Numbered from the stretch's first letter, positions 16,103 to 26,721 are shown. The stretch: 64,000 nucleotides of DNA from Nodosilinea sp. LEGE 06152 (GCF_015207525.1 NZ_JADEWR010000012.1:93455-157454), one strand, 5' to 3'. Notes: generated by a model not told the origin, from the sequence alone. Numbers and translations are program-made.

Positions 16103-16426
16103 TCAGCGTCGTATACGAGCAGGGACTGGGGTTGGATAGGCGGTTTTCGTTTGACGTACAGGTACCGATGGTGCATCTAGCGCTGCCTCTAGCAACGCCG
16201 TCTCCAGCAGACCGTCGGGAAAAGTCAGCTCCATTGGCTGGGGCAAAAAGTCGAGGGGTTTCATCTCTACCAGCGGAGTTGAGAACATTGGTACAGCCAA
16301 AGAACAAGGTGCCCAGCGGCTCTCTACGGGCACTCCAAGCTGGCTACATTGCCCTCCCCGACGGCCCTCTGGGGAATAAAAACGGCAGCGGCTACAAGAT
16401 GACACCCGGCACTGCACTGATTTCAT
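16103..16426 (-). CDS. Small cysteine-rich conserved protein
   Basis: 107 aa. The N-terminal half holds five cysteines in a regular layout (C6, C11, C14, C27, C41) inside VQCRVSSCSRCRFYSPEGRRGGQCSQLGVPV followed by WAPCSLAVP. This pattern is conserved in a family of small cyanobacterial proteins of unknown function and suggests a metal or Fe-S/zinc site. The C-terminal half (LPQPMELTFPDGLLETALLEAALD) is a predicted helix with a Pro-rich end. There is no signal peptide. The neighbours give no clue. Confidence 0.75.
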   Translation of the reverse strand: MKSVQCRVSSCSRCRFYSPEGRRGGQCSQLGVPVESRWAPCSLAVPMFSTPLVEMKPLDFLPQPMELTFPDGLLETALLEAALDAPSVPVRQTKTAYPTPVPARIRR

Positions 16427-16905
16427 AGTGGCTTCCTAAAGCTGCACATAACCCCTACATTTTCACTCTTGAAAAAATGGGGATCATCTGCCCTAAGGCT
16501 CAAACACCTGAGTATTAAAAGGCTTCAGCCGCCAAAAAATAATAGCGGCATTCACGATTTCTTTATATTTGCTTTAATCCCATTCACAATTTTAGATGTG
16601 ACTCGGTCTAAAAACTTTAATGATCGTAAACTTGTCAGGGATCAGCTCAAACAAGGGTAGTATCCCTCTTGACTGATGAAGAATTTATTGATCTTTTGGG
16701 GCTTCTTCTCGACAAGATATGGCTGCTGATAGCTTTATAAGTAGTATATTGCTTCCGGAGTGATCGTTTTAAACCACATCCTTCTTTAGTTATAGCTTGA
16801 GTCGATGGATCGATTGACTGAAACCAGGAATACTGAGAATAGGGCTTGAGGCTCAGGACTTACATCTACGCTACAGAGCCGCACGCTGTGGCATAATCCT
16901 GCCCT
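16427..16905. other. AT-rich intergenic region without a recognisable gene
   Basis: About 480 bases between the Cys-rich gene (-) and the methyltransferase gene (+), noticeably more AT-rich than its surroundings. A 63-codon frame at 16469-16660 shows no domain or good RBS. No hairpin with T-tract, tRNA or known RNA motif was seen. Confidence 0.6.
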
Positions 16906-17871
16906 ATGGGTCAACCGTCTAAGCTGCTATTAAAACTGAGTCATCGGCTGTTCACTGAGGAGCGCGATCGCGATGCCTTTGTCGAGGCGTTAACCAATCC
17001 TCAGCCCTTTCCCTCGGCCATTGTGTGGGTGCAACCGCGCCCGGAGCCGCTTCCCTTTGCGATCGCCCCTGCTCTGGCCTGGCAGCCTGCCTGGGTCGAT
17101 CGCCTCACCCCCGATCAGCGCCCCGGCCAGCACCTGCTCCACCAGTCTGGAGCTTACTATTGTCTGGACATGGCGTCGGTGTTCTCTGCTGCTGTTTTTA
17201 GCGCCATCCCTACACCTGTTGAAGCCGTGCTCGATCTCTGCGCTGCCCCTGGTGGCAAAAGCCTGCTGGCGCGGCAGGCTCTCAGCCCCAACCATCTCTG
17301 GTGCAACGAGGTGATTCGCAAGCGGGTCAAGATTTTAATCTCTAACCTCAAGCGCTGCGGGGCTACAGAAGCTCTGGTATTTAACCTTGATCCCCAGATT
17401 TTTGCAGAACAGCTTCGCCATGCTGCCTCGGTAGTCGTTGTCGACGCCCCCTGCAGCGGGCAGTCGCTGCTGGCCAAAGGCGACGACGCCCTGGGCTGTT
17501 TTCACCCCGTCAACATCAAGAAAAATGCCAGCCGCCAAAAGCGCATTCTGGCCCACGCGGCTCAAACTGTGGCTGCCGGGGGCTACTTGGCCTACATGAC
17601 CTGCACCTTTTCGCCTGAAGAAAACGAGCAGGTAGCCGCCTGGCTGATGAAAAAATTTCCTCAATTTGAAGCGGTGGAGGTGCCAGCCCTGAGAGATCAT
17701 GCTTCACCTTTGACCTCCTTTCCCTGCTATCGCCTTTGGCCCCAGTCGAGTTTGGGTGCCGGAGGCTTTACGGTTCTACTGCGCAACCGGGACGAGAGCG
17801 TTGCCCCCCTTAACCTCGATTTCCTCACAACTCACGGCATGAAGATCTATGGTGCAGAGGCATCGCCCTAA
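16906..17871 (+). CDS. RsmB/NOP family RNA (cytosine-5) methyltransferase
   Basis: 321 aa. The SAM-binding motif I is AVLDLCAAPGGKSLLA (~residues 107-122). The catalytic pair of cysteines is in VVDAPCSGQSLLAKG and YMTCTFSPEENEQVA, both essential in m5C methyltransferases. It is shorter than Escherichia coli RsmB (about 430 aa) because the N-terminal RNA-binding NusB-like domain is missing, and resembles compact cyanobacterial NOP2/Sun enzymes. The target, rRNA or tRNA, is unknown. It is followed 101 bp downstream by the ubiA-type gene on the same strand. Confidence 0.9.
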   Translation: MGQPSKLLLKLSHRLFTEERDRDAFVEALTNPQPFPSAIVWVQPRPEPLPFAIAPALAWQPAWVDRLTPDQRPGQHLLHQSGAYYCLDMASVFSAAVFSAIPTPVEAVLDLCAAPGGKSLLARQALSPNHLWCNEVIRKRVKILISNLKRCGATEALVFNLDPQIFAEQLRHAASVVVVDAPCSGQSLLAKGDDALGCFHPVNIKKNASRQKRILAHAAQTVAAGGYLAYMTCTFSPEENEQVAAWLMKKFPQFEAVEVPALRDHASPLTSFPCYRLWPQSSLGAGGFTVLLRNRDESVAPLNLDFLTTHGMKIYGAEASP

Positions 17872-17971
17872 TGAGTCTTTCAACTAACCCAGTGCCCTGG
17901 GTGCAGCGCTTTTGGCCAGAGCCTAGGGCCGCTATGCTAAAGACTGTACCTATGAGCGATCGCTGGCGACC

Positions 17972-18856
17972 ATGGCCAATCCTTCTACCCGTCCTCAACC
18001 CTCTACGCTGGATGCCATTGTTCGCCTGCTGCGCTGGGATAAGCCCACTGGACGGCTAATTCTAATGATCCCGGCCCTGTGGTCGGTGGTGCTAGCGGCC
18101 CAGGGACGACCTCCGCTGCCCCTGGTGGGCGTCATCGTGCTGGGTACCTTGGCCACCAGCGCCGCTGGCTGCGTCGTCAACGACCTGTGGGATCGCAACA
18201 TTGATCCCCACGTGGCCCGCACCCGCACGCGCCCTCTGGCCGCCCGCGATCTCTCCGTGCAGGTCGGCATTGGGGTGCTGCTGGTGTCGCTGCTCTGCGC
18301 CTACGGGCTTTCGCTCTACCTCAACGCGCTAAGCTTTTGGCTGTGTGTGCTGGCGGTGCCGTTTATTCTGTTCTATCCCTTGGCCAAGCGGGTGTTTCCC
18401 GTGCCTCAGCTGGTGCTGTCGCTGGCCTGGGGGTTTGCGGTGCTGATCCCCTGGGCCGCCGTGGCTAACAATTTGGATCTGCCCGTATGGATTTTGTGGC
18501 TAGCCGTCGTGCTGTGGACCCTGGGCTTTGATACGGTCTACGCCATCCCCGATCGCGACGACGACAGCCGCCTCGGCATTAACTCGTCAGCCCTTTTCTT
18601 TGGCGACTATGCCCCCCAGTTCATCAGCTTTTGCTTCTTGGGCACATGGCTGCTCTTGATTTGGCTGGGCCTGCTGCTTTTTCTGGCCTTTCCCTACTGG
18701 TTAGGGTTAGGTGCCGCGCTGCTGGTTTGGTCGCGCCAGTCGTACCTGCTCAACCGCTACAAACCTCCCCTTCAGCTCTACGGGCAAATCTTCAGGCAAA
18801 ACGTCCAGCTAGGCTTTGTGCTCCTCATCGGCATGATTTTAGGTCTCCTGGTGTAG
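17972..18856 (+). CDS. 4-hydroxybenzoate polyprenyltransferase-type UbiA enzyme
   Basis: 294 aa, about eight membrane helices. The two Asp-rich prenyl-diphosphate motifs are [21 protein letters not shown] (~residues 70-90) and [17 protein letters not shown] (~residues 187-203). [20 protein letters not shown] at the start is typical of the 4-hydroxybenzoate-prenylating branch. In cyanobacteria the solanesyl transferase of plastoquinone synthesis belongs here, so that is the likely role: membrane-bound joining of a C45 chain to 4-hydroxybenzoate. No other quinone genes are nearby. Confidence 0.9.
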   Translation: MANPSTRPQPSTLDAIVRLLRWDKPTGRLILMIPALWSVVLAAQGRPPLPLVGVIVLGTLATSAAGCVVNDLWDRNIDPHVARTRTRPLAARDLSVQVGIGVLLVSLLCAYGLSLYLNALSFWLCVLAVPFILFYPLAKRVFPVPQLVLSLAWGFAVLIPWAAVANNLDLPVWILWLAVVLWTLGFDTVYAIPDRDDDSRLGINSSALFFGDYAPQFISFCFLGTWLLLIWLGLLLFLAFPYWLGLGAALLVWSRQSYLLNRYKPPLQLYGQIFRQNVQLGFVLLIGMILGLLV

Positions 18857-18904
18857 CCCTCTCTCTCGCACCCTCAATTCCTTGCCCTCCCCTACCCCTC
18901 CCCT

Positions 18905-18972
18905 CTCATTCCACTCACCCACCTACCCATCCACCCGCCTACCCGCCTACCCATCCACCCACCTCATCCCCC
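18905..18972. repeat. CCCATCCACCC heptad-like tandem array
   Basis: A C-rich, nearly G-free run of approximate 7-8 nt units (CCCACCTA, CCCATCCA, CCCGCCTA in alternation), lying between ubiA and gatB. The same words recur on both sides of the rsmG-hisIE spacer (31918-32085). It resembles the short tandemly repeated repetitive (STRR) sequences known from cyanobacteria. Confidence 0.7.
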
Positions 18973-19025
18973 CTCCCCCGCAAAGCTACAATAGGAGGCA
19001 ATGCAATTCCCCGTTGGAGCGGTTT

Positions 19026-20513
19026 ATGACCACTGCGGCCCCCGCCAGAACCAAGTACGAAGCCATCATCGGTCTTGAAACTCACTGTCAGCTGTGCACC
19101 GAAACCAAGATTTTCTCCCCGGCCTCTACAGCCTTTGGCGCAGACCCTAATACCTACATCGACCCGATTGTGGTGGGTATGCCGGGGGTGCTGCCGGTGC
19201 TCAACCAGCGGGTGCTGGAGTATGCCGTCAAGGCGGGGCTCGCCCTCAACTGCCAAATTGCTCCCTACTCTAAGTTCGATCGCAAGCAGTACTTTTACCC
19301 TGACCTGCCCAAAAACTACCAAATCTCTCAGTACGACCTGCCCATCGCCGAGCACGGCTGGCTAGAGATTGAGCTGATCGACAAGAAAACCAAAGAGGCC
19401 ACCCGCAAGCGCATCGGCATTACCCGCCTGCACATGGAGGAAGACGCTGGCAAGCTGGTGCATGCGGGCAGCGATCGCCTGGCCGGATCCACCTATTCCC
19501 TGGTGGATTACAACCGAGCCGGGGTGCCCCTGATCGAAATTGTCTCCGAACCCGACATTCGCACTGGCCAAGAGGCCGCTGAGTACGCTCAAGAGCTGCG
19601 CCGCATTGTGCGCTACCTGGGCATTAGCGACGGCAATATGCAGGAGGGCTCCCTGCGCTGTGATGTCAATATCTCCGTGCGCCCGGTGGGCCAGGAGGAA
19701 TTTGGCACCAAGGTGGAGATTAAAAACATGAACTCCTTCAGCGCCATTCAAAAGGCGATCGAGTACGAAATTGATCGCCAGATTAAGGCCAACGAGTCGG
19801 GCGAAAGAATCGTTCAAGAGACACGCCTTTGGGATGAGAGCAGCCAGCGCACCAAGAGCATGCGCTCTAAGGAAGGCTCCAGCGACTATCGCTACTTCCC
19901 AGAACCTGACCTGCCTCCTATTGTGGTGTCGGTTGAGCAGAAAGAAGGCTGGCTAGCCGAACTGCCTGAACTGCCAGCTCAAAAGCGCACCCGCTACGAG
20001 ACCGAGTTTGGCCTCTCGCCCTACGATGCCCGCGTGCTCAGTGACGAGCGCGCCATTACCGAATACTTTGAGGCCACCGTAGCCGCCGGGGCCGACCCCA
20101 AACTCACCTCTAACTGGATCACCCAGGATATTGCCGCCTACCTCAACAACGAGAAACTCTCCATTGATGCCCTGCCCTTAACGCCTGCCGGGCTGGCTGA
20201 GCTGGTGCAGCTGATTGAGGCCGGCACCATCAGCAACAAAATCGGCAAAGATCTGCTCCCGGAGCTGCTGACCCAGGGCGGTTCACCCAAGGCTCTCGTA
20301 GAAGCACGGGGGTTGAGCCAAATCTCTGATCCCGCTCAAATTGAAGCCATGATCGACGAAGTACTGGCTGCTCATCCAGAGGAGCTAGAGGCCTATCGCG
20401 GCGGCAAGAAAAAGCTCCAAGGGTTCTTTGTGGGCCAGCTCATGAAGCGCAGTGGCGGTCGGGTAGATCCAAAACTGAGCAATCAGCTTCTTAGCCAAAA
20501 GCTGAATGCATGA
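19026..20513 (+). CDS. gatB: Aspartyl/glutamyl-tRNA amidotransferase subunit B
   Basis: 495 aa from the ATG at 19026. The frame is open further 5', but that extension would translate the C-rich repeat and has no family match. The core starts [13 protein letters not shown] and contains the GatB signatures, including [47 protein letters not shown] and [17 protein letters not shown]. The C-terminal helical YqeY-like tail ([33 protein letters not shown]) is complete. GatB transamidates misacylated Glu-tRNA(Gln)/Asp-tRNA(Asn) with GatA and GatC, which are not in the window. A strong terminator follows. Confidence 0.97.
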   Translation: MTTAAPARTKYEAIIGLETHCQLCTETKIFSPASTAFGADPNTYIDPIVVGMPGVLPVLNQRVLEYAVKAGLALNCQIAPYSKFDRKQYFYPDLPKNYQISQYDLPIAEHGWLEIELIDKKTKEATRKRIGITRLHMEEDAGKLVHAGSDRLAGSTYSLVDYNRAGVPLIEIVSEPDIRTGQEAAEYAQELRRIVRYLGISDGNMQEGSLRCDVNISVRPVGQEEFGTKVEIKNMNSFSAIQKAIEYEIDRQIKANESGERIVQETRLWDESSQRTKSMRSKEGSSDYRYFPEPDLPPIVVSVEQKEGWLAELPELPAQKRTRYETEFGLSPYDARVLSDERAITEYFEATVAAGADPKLTSNWITQDIAAYLNNEKLSIDALPLTPAGLAELVQLIEAGTISNKIGKDLLPELLTQGGSPKALVEARGLSQISDPAQIEAMIDEVLAAHPEELEAYRGGKKKLQGFFVGQLMKRSGGRVDPKLSNQLLSQKLNA

Positions 20514-20606
20514 TGCCTGCTAGAACGATTGACGAAAATCAATAAGGGGTCTCACCCCCCATGTAATTTTTGGGCTATTATGGTATCAGATGCACCCTGA
20601 TGGTAG

Positions 20607-20637
20607 GGAGAGCTATTTTGGGCTCTCCTTTTTTTTG
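20607..20637 (+). terminator. Intrinsic terminator downstream of gatB
   Basis: The hairpin GGAGAGC...GGCTCTCC is followed at once by a run of eight or more T residues. It is oriented for the plus-strand gatB transcript, about 95 bases after its stop. Confidence 0.85.
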
Positions 20638-20807
20638 TCTTTTTTTGGCTCCACGCTTTGCTTGAGATGTCTCAGGGTATCGCTAGGTGAGGGGTTGCCA
20701 AGTTTAAGTGTCTTTAGCAATGGAACCCTTGTGAGAATCCTTGTGTGCCTGTTGGCGTTGCGTAAGGCGCTTTTAGGTGTCTGCTCGTGTCCCTGGGGAG
20801 CAGGCTA

Positions 20808-21965
20808 CTAAGTAATATTGACCTGCAGTTGAGTCTCTAATGGCTCATTGGGGTCAACCCGCAGTGTGCTTAAGCCGCTGCCCGAAGCCGCTGTCGCAGA
20901 GCCATTGCCCCAAACGATCTGACGACTGCCAGCGGGCAAAAGCCCTGCCTCGGTTCCCGCCGATGTGAGCCAGATTGTTGCTTGTTGGGGCAGCGGCGTA
21001 GCGTTCTGAGCTGGGGCTAGTTCTACCCCAGCCAGGGCGTACATCACCTGATTGCGCTCTCGCAGCAGGTTATTTTGCCCGGCTAAGGCAGGCAGCCACA
21101 GGACAGCGGTGAAGCCTTGCTGAAGGGCGTAGGTATAGAGCGAAGCGGCGGCGACTACTGCCTGCTCAAAACTGGTTTCATCCCAGCGGGCGGTTGTGTC
21201 GAGGGCAATAACGACTTCGCGGCTAGCGGTCATGGTTTCGAGTTCACGCACTCGCAGTTCGCCGTAGCGGGCGCTAGTCCGCCAGTGAATGAGTCGAGTC
21301 GGGTCGCCCCAGCGGTAGGGGCGCAGCGATCGCGTTACCCCCTGGGTATCGGCTTGGGCTAGCGGGTTGTAGCGCCAGTGCTGGCCGTTGCGGAGGCCAA
21401 CGGTATCGATCAGGGGGCAGCGCTTGAGAGGCAACACCTGAGGGTAGATCACTGCCGTTGCGGGCGCTTCCATCGAACGTCGGCACCAGAACAGCCCCAG
21501 GGGTGCTGCCGTTCGCAGATCGGTCCTGGGCCACTGATGTATGCCCCGACGCTGGGTGGAAATCTGATAGCGCCAGGTGTAAGTCTGACCAGGGAGAAGG
21601 TTGCCGATCGCTGTAACCTGGACTGCCCCCAGCCTTGTGGGCAGGGGATCGATAACTTGAAAGAGCCCCTTCGCCGAGCGCTGTGGATTGCGAACCTGCA
21701 GCTCGATCGCCAGGGGAACGTCGGCGGTGACGGGCTGAATGGGCGATCGCGTCACCACCAACCCATTCAAGTTGCGAGGCGGCAGCAGGGCCGCTATCAC
21801 CAGTAGCGCCAGCATTACTCCGCTAATCACGTAGAGCCAGCCCGCTAGAGTGTTTGTCGCCGCCGCAAAAAAGAACAGCGCCAGCCCCAGCAGCACCCAG
21901 CCCACGTAGGCGGGGTTAACCCAGCGATGTTCTAACCAGTTGGTGAAGCGTGCCGCAAATTTCAT
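20808..21965 (-). CDS. DUF58 domain-containing protein
   Basis: 385 aa. Two N-terminal membrane helices (~25-65) are followed by a beta-rich domain and the DUF58 core: SLRPYRWGDPTRLIHWRTSARYGELRVRELE at ~205-235, the best-conserved block of the family, then EVVIALDTTARWDETSFEQAV, a vWA-like strand and metal-site region. It is not accompanied by a MoxR ATPase or transglutaminase-like gene here. Members of the family are thought to act with AAA ATPases in envelope or stress functions (established as association only). It converges with gatB. Confidence 0.88.
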   Translation of the reverse strand: MKFAARFTNWLEHRWVNPAYVGWVLLGLALFFFAAATNTLAGWLYVISGVMLALLVIAALLPPRNLNGLVVTRSPIQPVTADVPLAIELQVRNPQRSAKGLFQVIDPLPTRLGAVQVTAIGNLLPGQTYTWRYQISTQRRGIHQWPRTDLRTAAPLGLFWCRRSMEAPATAVIYPQVLPLKRCPLIDTVGLRNGQHWRYNPLAQADTQGVTRSLRPYRWGDPTRLIHWRTSARYGELRVRELETMTASREVVIALDTTARWDETSFEQAVVAAASLYTYALQQGFTAVLWLPALAGQNNLLRERNQVMYALAGVELAPAQNATPLPQQATIWLTSAGTEAGLLPAGSRQIVWGNGSATAASGSGLSTLRVDPNEPLETQLQVNIT

Positions 21966-22047
21966 TCAGTTGCCTTACCCTAACTAGCAGAGCATACCCA
22001 AACACTGCGGTATCAGGAATCAGTTCACAGAGGTTGAGCGTGAGCGC

Positions 22048-22557
22048 ATGGAAACGCTGAGTCCACTGCTGCCGCTAATCGGCTCGTTAGTCGGGGTGCT
22101 GCTGACCGGCGCAATTGGGGTGGCAACGTATTCATGGCAGGAGAGGGCCAAACGACAAACGGAACTCACCGAGCGCAGACAGAGGCTCTACGAAGACCTG
22201 AACGGAGCCCTATTTGGCTTGATTTTGGCTAAAACCAGCCAGGATCGGCGCAGAATTTTAGCCGATATTGAGAAAGGTTGGCTGTTTGCGTCAGACGACG
22301 TTTTAGCAGCTCTTTTTGACTATATGGATATCTACGATCGCCACTGGGTCGATGCCAAAGGCGACATTCAAAGCCTTATTCAAGCCGATGAAACAGCCCG
22401 CCGCCAGATCGAAATGGCTATGGCCGACATTTTCTTAGCCATGCGCCGCGACCTGCGCTCCACCCAAATTTCAGAGAGTTTGGCCAAAGACTACATGCAC
22501 TTTTACCAGTGCGGCATGCTGGCCGGCGACCCCATCGAGATCACCAGTCCCGACTAG
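22048..22557 (+). CDS. Hypothetical membrane-anchored protein
   Basis: 169 aa. A single N-terminal membrane segment (LLPLIGSLVGVLLTGAIGVATYSW) is followed by a charged helical domain (ERAKRQTELTERRQRLYEDL), a central aromatic/acidic stretch and ALFDYMDIYDRHWVDAKGD. No named domain recognised. It is divergent from the DUF58 gene with 82 bp between starts and converges with typA. It could be a small regulatory or scaffold protein at the membrane; nothing more can be said. Confidence 0.7.
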   Translation: METLSPLLPLIGSLVGVLLTGAIGVATYSWQERAKRQTELTERRQRLYEDLNGALFGLILAKTSQDRRRILADIEKGWLFASDDVLAALFDYMDIYDRHWVDAKGDIQSLIQADETARRQIEMAMADIFLAMRRDLRSTQISESLAKDYMHFYQCGMLAGDPIEITSPD

Positions 22558-22577
22558 ACCTATCGGCTCTCGCAAAA

Positions 22578-22606
22578 ATAGGGCGACTGGAGCCCAGCCA
22601 CCCTAT
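22578..22606 (-). terminator. Intrinsic terminator downstream of typA
   Basis: On the minus strand, a 12-13 bp stem with two wobble pairs (TAGGGTGGCTGG / CCAGTCGCCCTA) and a 3-nt loop is followed by a T-rich tail (TTTTTG). Confidence 0.75.
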
Positions 22607-22625
22607 CAGCTCAGAACTCTGCTGG

Positions 22626-24416
22626 TTAGCGCTTGACTAGCTTCTTAGAGAGCTTGCGCAGACGAATCGACTCCGGAGTAATTTCCACCAGCTCATCGGG
22701 GCCAATGTACTCTAGGGCCCGCTCCAGGCTCATATCGACAGGGCTCTGTAGCTGCACCAGCTCGTCGCCGCTAGCGGCCCGGTGGTTGGTCAGCTGCTTG
22801 GTCTTGCAGATATTGAGTTCGAGATCCTGGTTGCGGTTGTGCTCGCCCACGATCATGCCCTTGTAGACCTTAGTACCGGGGGTAATGAAGAACACGCCGC
22901 GATCCTCAGCATTTTTGAGGGCGTAGAAGGTAGCCACCCCTTCCTCAAAGGCAATCAGCACCCCGTTGCGGCGAGCCTCAATATCGCCACCCAGGGGGCG
23001 ATAGTCTAAGAAGCTGTGGTTCATGATGCCTTCCCCTCGGGTCAGGCGCATGAACTCACCGCGAAAGCCGACCAGTCCACGGGCCGGAATCACAAACTCC
23101 AGGGTGGCGCGACCATCGCCCATAATGCGCATGTCTTGCAGCTCGCCCCGGCGCTGGCCAATGCGCTCCATAGAACCGCCTACGCCCTCTTCGGGTACAT
23201 CGAGCACCAGCAGCTCATAGGGTTCGCAGGGCTGACCGCTGACCTCGCGATAAATGACCTGAGGTTGGGAGACCTGAAACTCGTAGCCCTCTCGGCGCAT
23301 GGTTTCAATCAAAATTCCCAGGTGCAGCTCGCCCCGGCCCGACACCGAGAAGCGATCGGGGGAATCGGTGGGTTCGACCCGCAGCGCTACGTTGGTCTCA
23401 AGCTCGCGCATGAGGCGATCGCGCAGCTGCCGCGAGGTGACAAAGCTGCCTTCCTGCCCCGCAAAGGGTGAATCGTTGACCACAAAGGTCATTTGCAGGG
23501 TCGGCTCATCTACCTTAATCAGCGGCAGTGCTTGGGGGTTGGTGGGGCAGGTGATGGTTTCGCCAATGTTGGCATCGGCAAAGCCTGCCACCGCCACAAT
23601 GTTGCCCGCCGAAGCCGACTCAATCTCAATGCGGCGCAGGCCCTCAAAGCCCAGCAGCTTAGAGATCTTTGACTTCACCATGCTACCGTCTTCTTTTACC
23701 AGGGCGGCTTGCTGCCCCGCATTGATGGTGCCGTTGTGAATTTTGCCAATCACAATGCGGCCTAGGTACTCGGAGTAGTCGAGGGTAGTGACCTGAATTT
23801 GCAACGGCTTTTCAGGATCGCCCACCGGGGGCGGTACGTGGTCAAGAATGGACTCGAACATCGGCTTCATGTCGATGCCTTCGTCTTCGAGCTTGGTTTT
23901 GGCGTAGCCTGCTAGGCCCGAGGCAAACAGGTAGGGGAAGTCGCACTGATCGTCGTCAGCCCCAAGCTCAATGAAGAGATCGAGCACCTTGTCCACGGCC
24001 CCGTGGGGCTCGGCTTGGGGGCGATCGATCTTGTTAACCACCACAATCGGACGCAGGCCCTTCTCCAGTGCCTTCTTAAGTACAAAGCGAGTCTGGGGCA
24101 TGGGGCCTTCGTTGGCATCCACGATTAATATACAGCCGTCAACCATGCCCAGCACCCGCTCCACCTCACCACCAAAGTCGGCGTGACCAGGGGTGTCGAT
24201 GATATTGATCAGGGTCTCGCCGTAGCGGACGGCGGTATTTTTCGACAAAATGGTGATGCCACGCTCTCGCTCTAGGTCATTGGAGTCCATGACGCAGTCA
24301 GGTACATCTTCCCCTTCGCGAAAAATGCCGGACTGCTTTAGCAGGGCGTCTACCAGAGTGGTTTTGCCGTGGTCAACGTGAGCAATGATTGCAACGTTGC
24401 GAATGGGAAGCGTCAT
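22626..24416 (-). CDS. typA: Translational GTPase TypA/BipA
   Basis: 596 aa from the ATG at 24416 ([20 protein letters not shown]); the frame extends upstream, but that part does not fit the family. The GTPase motifs are all present: G1 [10 protein letters not shown]2 with RERGITI, G3 DTPGHADF and G4 NKIDRP. Domain II and the elongation factor III/V-like domains follow, then the BipA-specific C-terminal domain ([45 protein letters not shown]). BipA binds the ribosome and helps assembly and stress responses. It is monocistronic with a good terminator. Confidence 0.97.
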   Translation of the reverse strand: MTLPIRNVAIIAHVDHGKTTLVDALLKQSGIFREGEDVPDCVMDSNDLERERGITILSKNTAVRYGETLINIIDTPGHADFGGEVERVLGMVDGCILIVDANEGPMPQTRFVLKKALEKGLRPIVVVNKIDRPQAEPHGAVDKVLDLFIELGADDDQCDFPYLFASGLAGYAKTKLEDEGIDMKPMFESILDHVPPPVGDPEKPLQIQVTTLDYSEYLGRIVIGKIHNGTINAGQQAALVKEDGSMVKSKISKLLGFEGLRRIEIESASAGNIVAVAGFADANIGETITCPTNPQALPLIKVDEPTLQMTFVVNDSPFAGQEGSFVTSRQLRDRLMRELETNVALRVEPTDSPDRFSVSGRGELHLGILIETMRREGYEFQVSQPQVIYREVSGQPCEPYELLVLDVPEEGVGGSMERIGQRRGELQDMRIMGDGRATLEFVIPARGLVGFRGEFMRLTRGEGIMNHSFLDYRPLGGDIEARRNGVLIAFEEGVATFYALKNAEDRGVFFITPGTKVYKGMIVGEHNRNQDLELNICKTKQLTNHRAASGDELVQLQSPVDMSLERALEYIGPDELVEITPESIRLRKLSKKLVKR

Positions 24417-24590
24417 AACTGTGTAAAACCTAGGCGACAGTAAGCGGGCGACGAAACTACCCCCGAGCGCCAAACGTTAGGAAGCTCAAGACAAGTTCCG
24501 AATATGCAAAAAGACTTAACAATTGTAGCTCACCAAACAGACCGCTGACGAAAGTGGCGTTGCTAATTTGGATCATAAAAAATGACGCAG

Positions 24591-24622
24591 AAAAGGACGC
24601 CCGTCAACGGACGTCCTTTTTT
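24591..24622. terminator. Terminator downstream of petA
   Basis: AAAAGGACG pairs with CGTCCTTTT, and the inner CCGT pairs with ACGG across a 2-nt loop, with one internal mismatch. T-rich flanks on both strands suit it to end the petC-petA transcript (minus strand). Confidence 0.75.
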
Positions 24623-24688
24623 ACCTAAGTGCTTTAATCACTCGGATTGATGCGCCTAACGGAGCGGCTTTAGCTAGGCGCTGATAGC

Positions 24689-25654
24689 CTACATAGTCAT
24701 GCCAGCAGCCTGTACTCGCTCCACCTGCTTCTTCTTGAGCACCAGCATGATCTGGGTCAGCATGACGGCGGCCAAGAAGGCAACTAGACCCTTGATGCGG
24801 TTGGGGCTCTGCAGCACGATCTCGGTGTCCATTTGACCAAAGCCGCCCACGTTGGGGTTGCTGGTCAGGGGCTTACCGGCTTCTACCACGTCTCCTGCGG
24901 CAACCAGCAGTTCTGGGCCAGCCGGAATGGTTTCGGTGACTTCGTTGCCGTCCTCAGACTGAATAGTGATGAGGTAGCCACCCGCCGCCTGGGGTTCAAC
25001 ATCGGTTACAGTGCCGCTCGCGGTGGCGTTGTAGGCAGTGTTGTTGCTGGCCTGACCAGTTGGGTAAACCTGTCCGCGCCCACGGTTGCCGCCGACGTGG
25101 ATCTGGTATTTACCAAAGGAAACCGACTTGTTTTGGTTGGGGTCGGGAGACAGCACGGGGAAAATGATTTCCTGGTACTGCTCGCCCGGCAGAGGGCCAA
25201 CCAGCACGATGTTTTCCTGGGTGTCGCTGTAGGGCATGAAGTAGGTGCTGCCGACTTCTTCCTTCAGCTCTTCGGAAATGCGATCGGGGGGCGCAATCTT
25301 GAAGCCTTCGGGCAGCACCACTACCGCGCCTACGTTCAGGCCGCCACGGCTGCCGTCGCCTAGCACCTGCTGAGTACCCAGATCGTAGGGAATTTCGACC
25401 TTGAGCTTAAAAACGGAGTCGGGCAGTACGGCCTGGGGCACCTCTACCTTGGTGGGCTTGGCGGCCAGGTGGCAGTTGGCACATACAATGCGCCCGGTTG
25501 CTTCGCGAGGGACAGCGTAGTTTTCTTGGGCCCAGAAGGGGTAAGCCTCGGCAGTTTGAGGAACCGCTAGCCAGCCTGCCAACACGGTCAGAAAGGCAAC
25601 GCAGGTGATGGCAAAGGGGCGCAAGCCGTTGATAAATGACGTCAATCTATTCAT
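24689..25654 (-). CDS. petA: Apocytochrome f of the cytochrome b6f complex
   Basis: 321 aa from the ATG at 25654; an upstream in-frame extension is unsupported. A signal peptide ends at ...QTAEA, so the mature chain starts YPFWAQENY, with Tyr38 as the axial haem ligand. The haem c site is CANCH (C58, C61, H62). The C-terminal membrane anchor is [21 protein letters not shown]. Cytochrome f passes electrons from the Rieske protein to plastocyanin or cytochrome c6 in the thylakoid lumen. It lies 73 bp downstream of petC, the standard cyanobacterial petC-petA operon. Confidence 0.98.
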   Translation of the reverse strand: MNRLTSFINGLRPFAITCVAFLTVLAGWLAVPQTAEAYPFWAQENYAVPREATGRIVCANCHLAAKPTKVEVPQAVLPDSVFKLKVEIPYDLGTQQVLGDGSRGGLNVGAVVVLPEGFKIAPPDRISEELKEEVGSTYFMPYSDTQENIVLVGPLPGEQYQEIIFPVLSPDPNQNKSVSFGKYQIHVGGNRGRGQVYPTGQASNNTAYNATASGTVTDVEPQAAGGYLITIQSEDGNEVTETIPAGPELLVAAGDVVEAGKPLTSNPNVGGFGQMDTEIVLQSPNRIKGLVAFLAAVMLTQIMLVLKKKQVERVQAAGMTM

Positions 25655-25727
25655 GCGTTCAGAACTTATGTCAACTGGAGTATGTCGTCGCAGGTTGCCA
25701 AAATTTAGGCCAAGCCTGGGGAAAACC

Positions 25728-26270
25728 CTAGGCCCACCAGGGAGATTCACCGGTGCGGAAGTCAGTTTCGGTCCAATTGGTCAAAGAGACTTTGTCATCT
25801 TCGGTGACATCAGCATGGGCCAGAGCCAGAGATAGGGGAGCCGGGCCGCGCACCACTTTGCCAGTGGCGTCGTACTGGGAGCCGTGGCAGGGGCACATGA
25901 ACTTGTTCTCGCTGGCGTTCCAGGGCACCACGCAGCCCAGGTGGGTGCAAATGGAGCTAATGCCGTAGCTCTCGAGGGAGCCGCTTTCCTCAATCACCAG
26001 GTAGGTGGGGTCGCCCTTGAGCCCCTGCACCAGAACGCGATCGCCGGGGTTGTGAGCAGCTACAAACTCGCTGGCAATGACATCGTTGCCCAACTCGTTT
26101 TTCGCGGTTACCCCGCCCCCGCCGGTGCCGCTAGAAGGGGGAATAAAGTACTTGATAACGGGATAGAGCATGCCCCCGACGGCCCCGGTCGCGGCCCCCA
26201 GAGTCAGCAAATTCATAAATTGACGTCGCCCCAAATCAGGGACATCGGAGGTTCCAGAAACTTGAGTCAT
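25728..26270 (-). CDS. petC: Rieske iron-sulfur protein of the cytochrome b6f complex
   Basis: 180 aa from the ATG at 26270. An N-terminal twin-arginine-like stretch ([23 protein letters not shown]) forms the membrane anchor. The [2Fe-2S] ligands are in CTHLGC (C108, H110, C113) and CPCHGS (C126, C128, H129). The family oxidises plastoquinol and reduces cytochrome f. It precedes petA on the same strand. The 450-bp upstream spacer, shared with a divergent DUF3067 gene, probably holds the operon promoter; no clear box can be named. Confidence 0.98.
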   Translation of the reverse strand: MTQVSGTSDVPDLGRRQFMNLLTLGAATGAVGGMLYPVIKYFIPPSSGTGGGGVTAKNELGNDVIASEFVAAHNPGDRVLVQGLKGDPTYLVIEESGSLESYGISSICTHLGCVVPWNASENKFMCPCHGSQYDATGKVVRGPAPLSLALAHADVTEDDKVSLTNWTETDFRTGESPWWA

Positions 26271-26721
26271 AATCCAGACTGGTATACCTGTTTCAAATGA
26301 ATAACAGCTATCAACGGCGGTAGCTGAGCCTAGATTAGCAGTAGGCCTGTCGCCTTTACCGCAATTAGGCAAACCCTTAACGGGGCACCAATTGGAGCAG
26401 TCCCGATGTCGCTGACCACGCCTTTAGCTTTACCAATCGTATTATTGCACCTTGCTGTTCTCAGAAAATCCTTGCTAGAGGTAAAAGGAGTGAGTCGATC
26501 GCAGGTTTTTTTGCTTTAGTTACCAGAAAACCCAGCTAACTAGGGCTATCCAGGGACCAAAACGGCAACGAAACCAGATCTAACGCAGGAACGCCTTTAT
26601 CTGCTTGATTACCGAAAAATTTGGCGAATTTTGGCAGGTGTGGCAGGGGTTCAACCGGGGCTGACCACCAGGGCGTATCGTAAAGAAATGTATCGAGTGT
26701 GGCGATGGTAGGGCTAGGGCA
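26271..26721. promoter_or_regulatory. Divergent spacer between petC and the DUF3067 gene
   Basis: About 450 bases between divergent starts with no gene of its own. It must hold the petC-petA promoter and that of the DUF3067 gene. On the minus strand, CAATAATACGA around 26437-26447 is a possible -10-like element, but the match is weak. No repeats or strong hairpins were seen. Confidence 0.35.

Noticed and set aside
16469..16660. 63-codon frame in the AT-rich gap
   Set aside because: No domain and no RBS; composition is non-coding.
18882..19025. Upstream extension of the gatB frame (48 codons)
   Set aside because: It translates the C-rich tandem repeat into a Pro/Ser/Thr-rich tail; the family start and an ATG are at 19026.
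20590..20811. 73-codon frame downstream of gatB
   Set aside because: It spans the gatB terminator and T-run; no recognisable product.
25655..25750. Upstream extension of petA
   Set aside because: Signal peptide and family start fit the ATG at 25654; the extension also overlaps the 3' end of petC.
26271..26372. Upstream extension of petC
   Set aside because: The Rieske family begins at MTQVSG; the extra 34 residues have no match to the known N-terminus.
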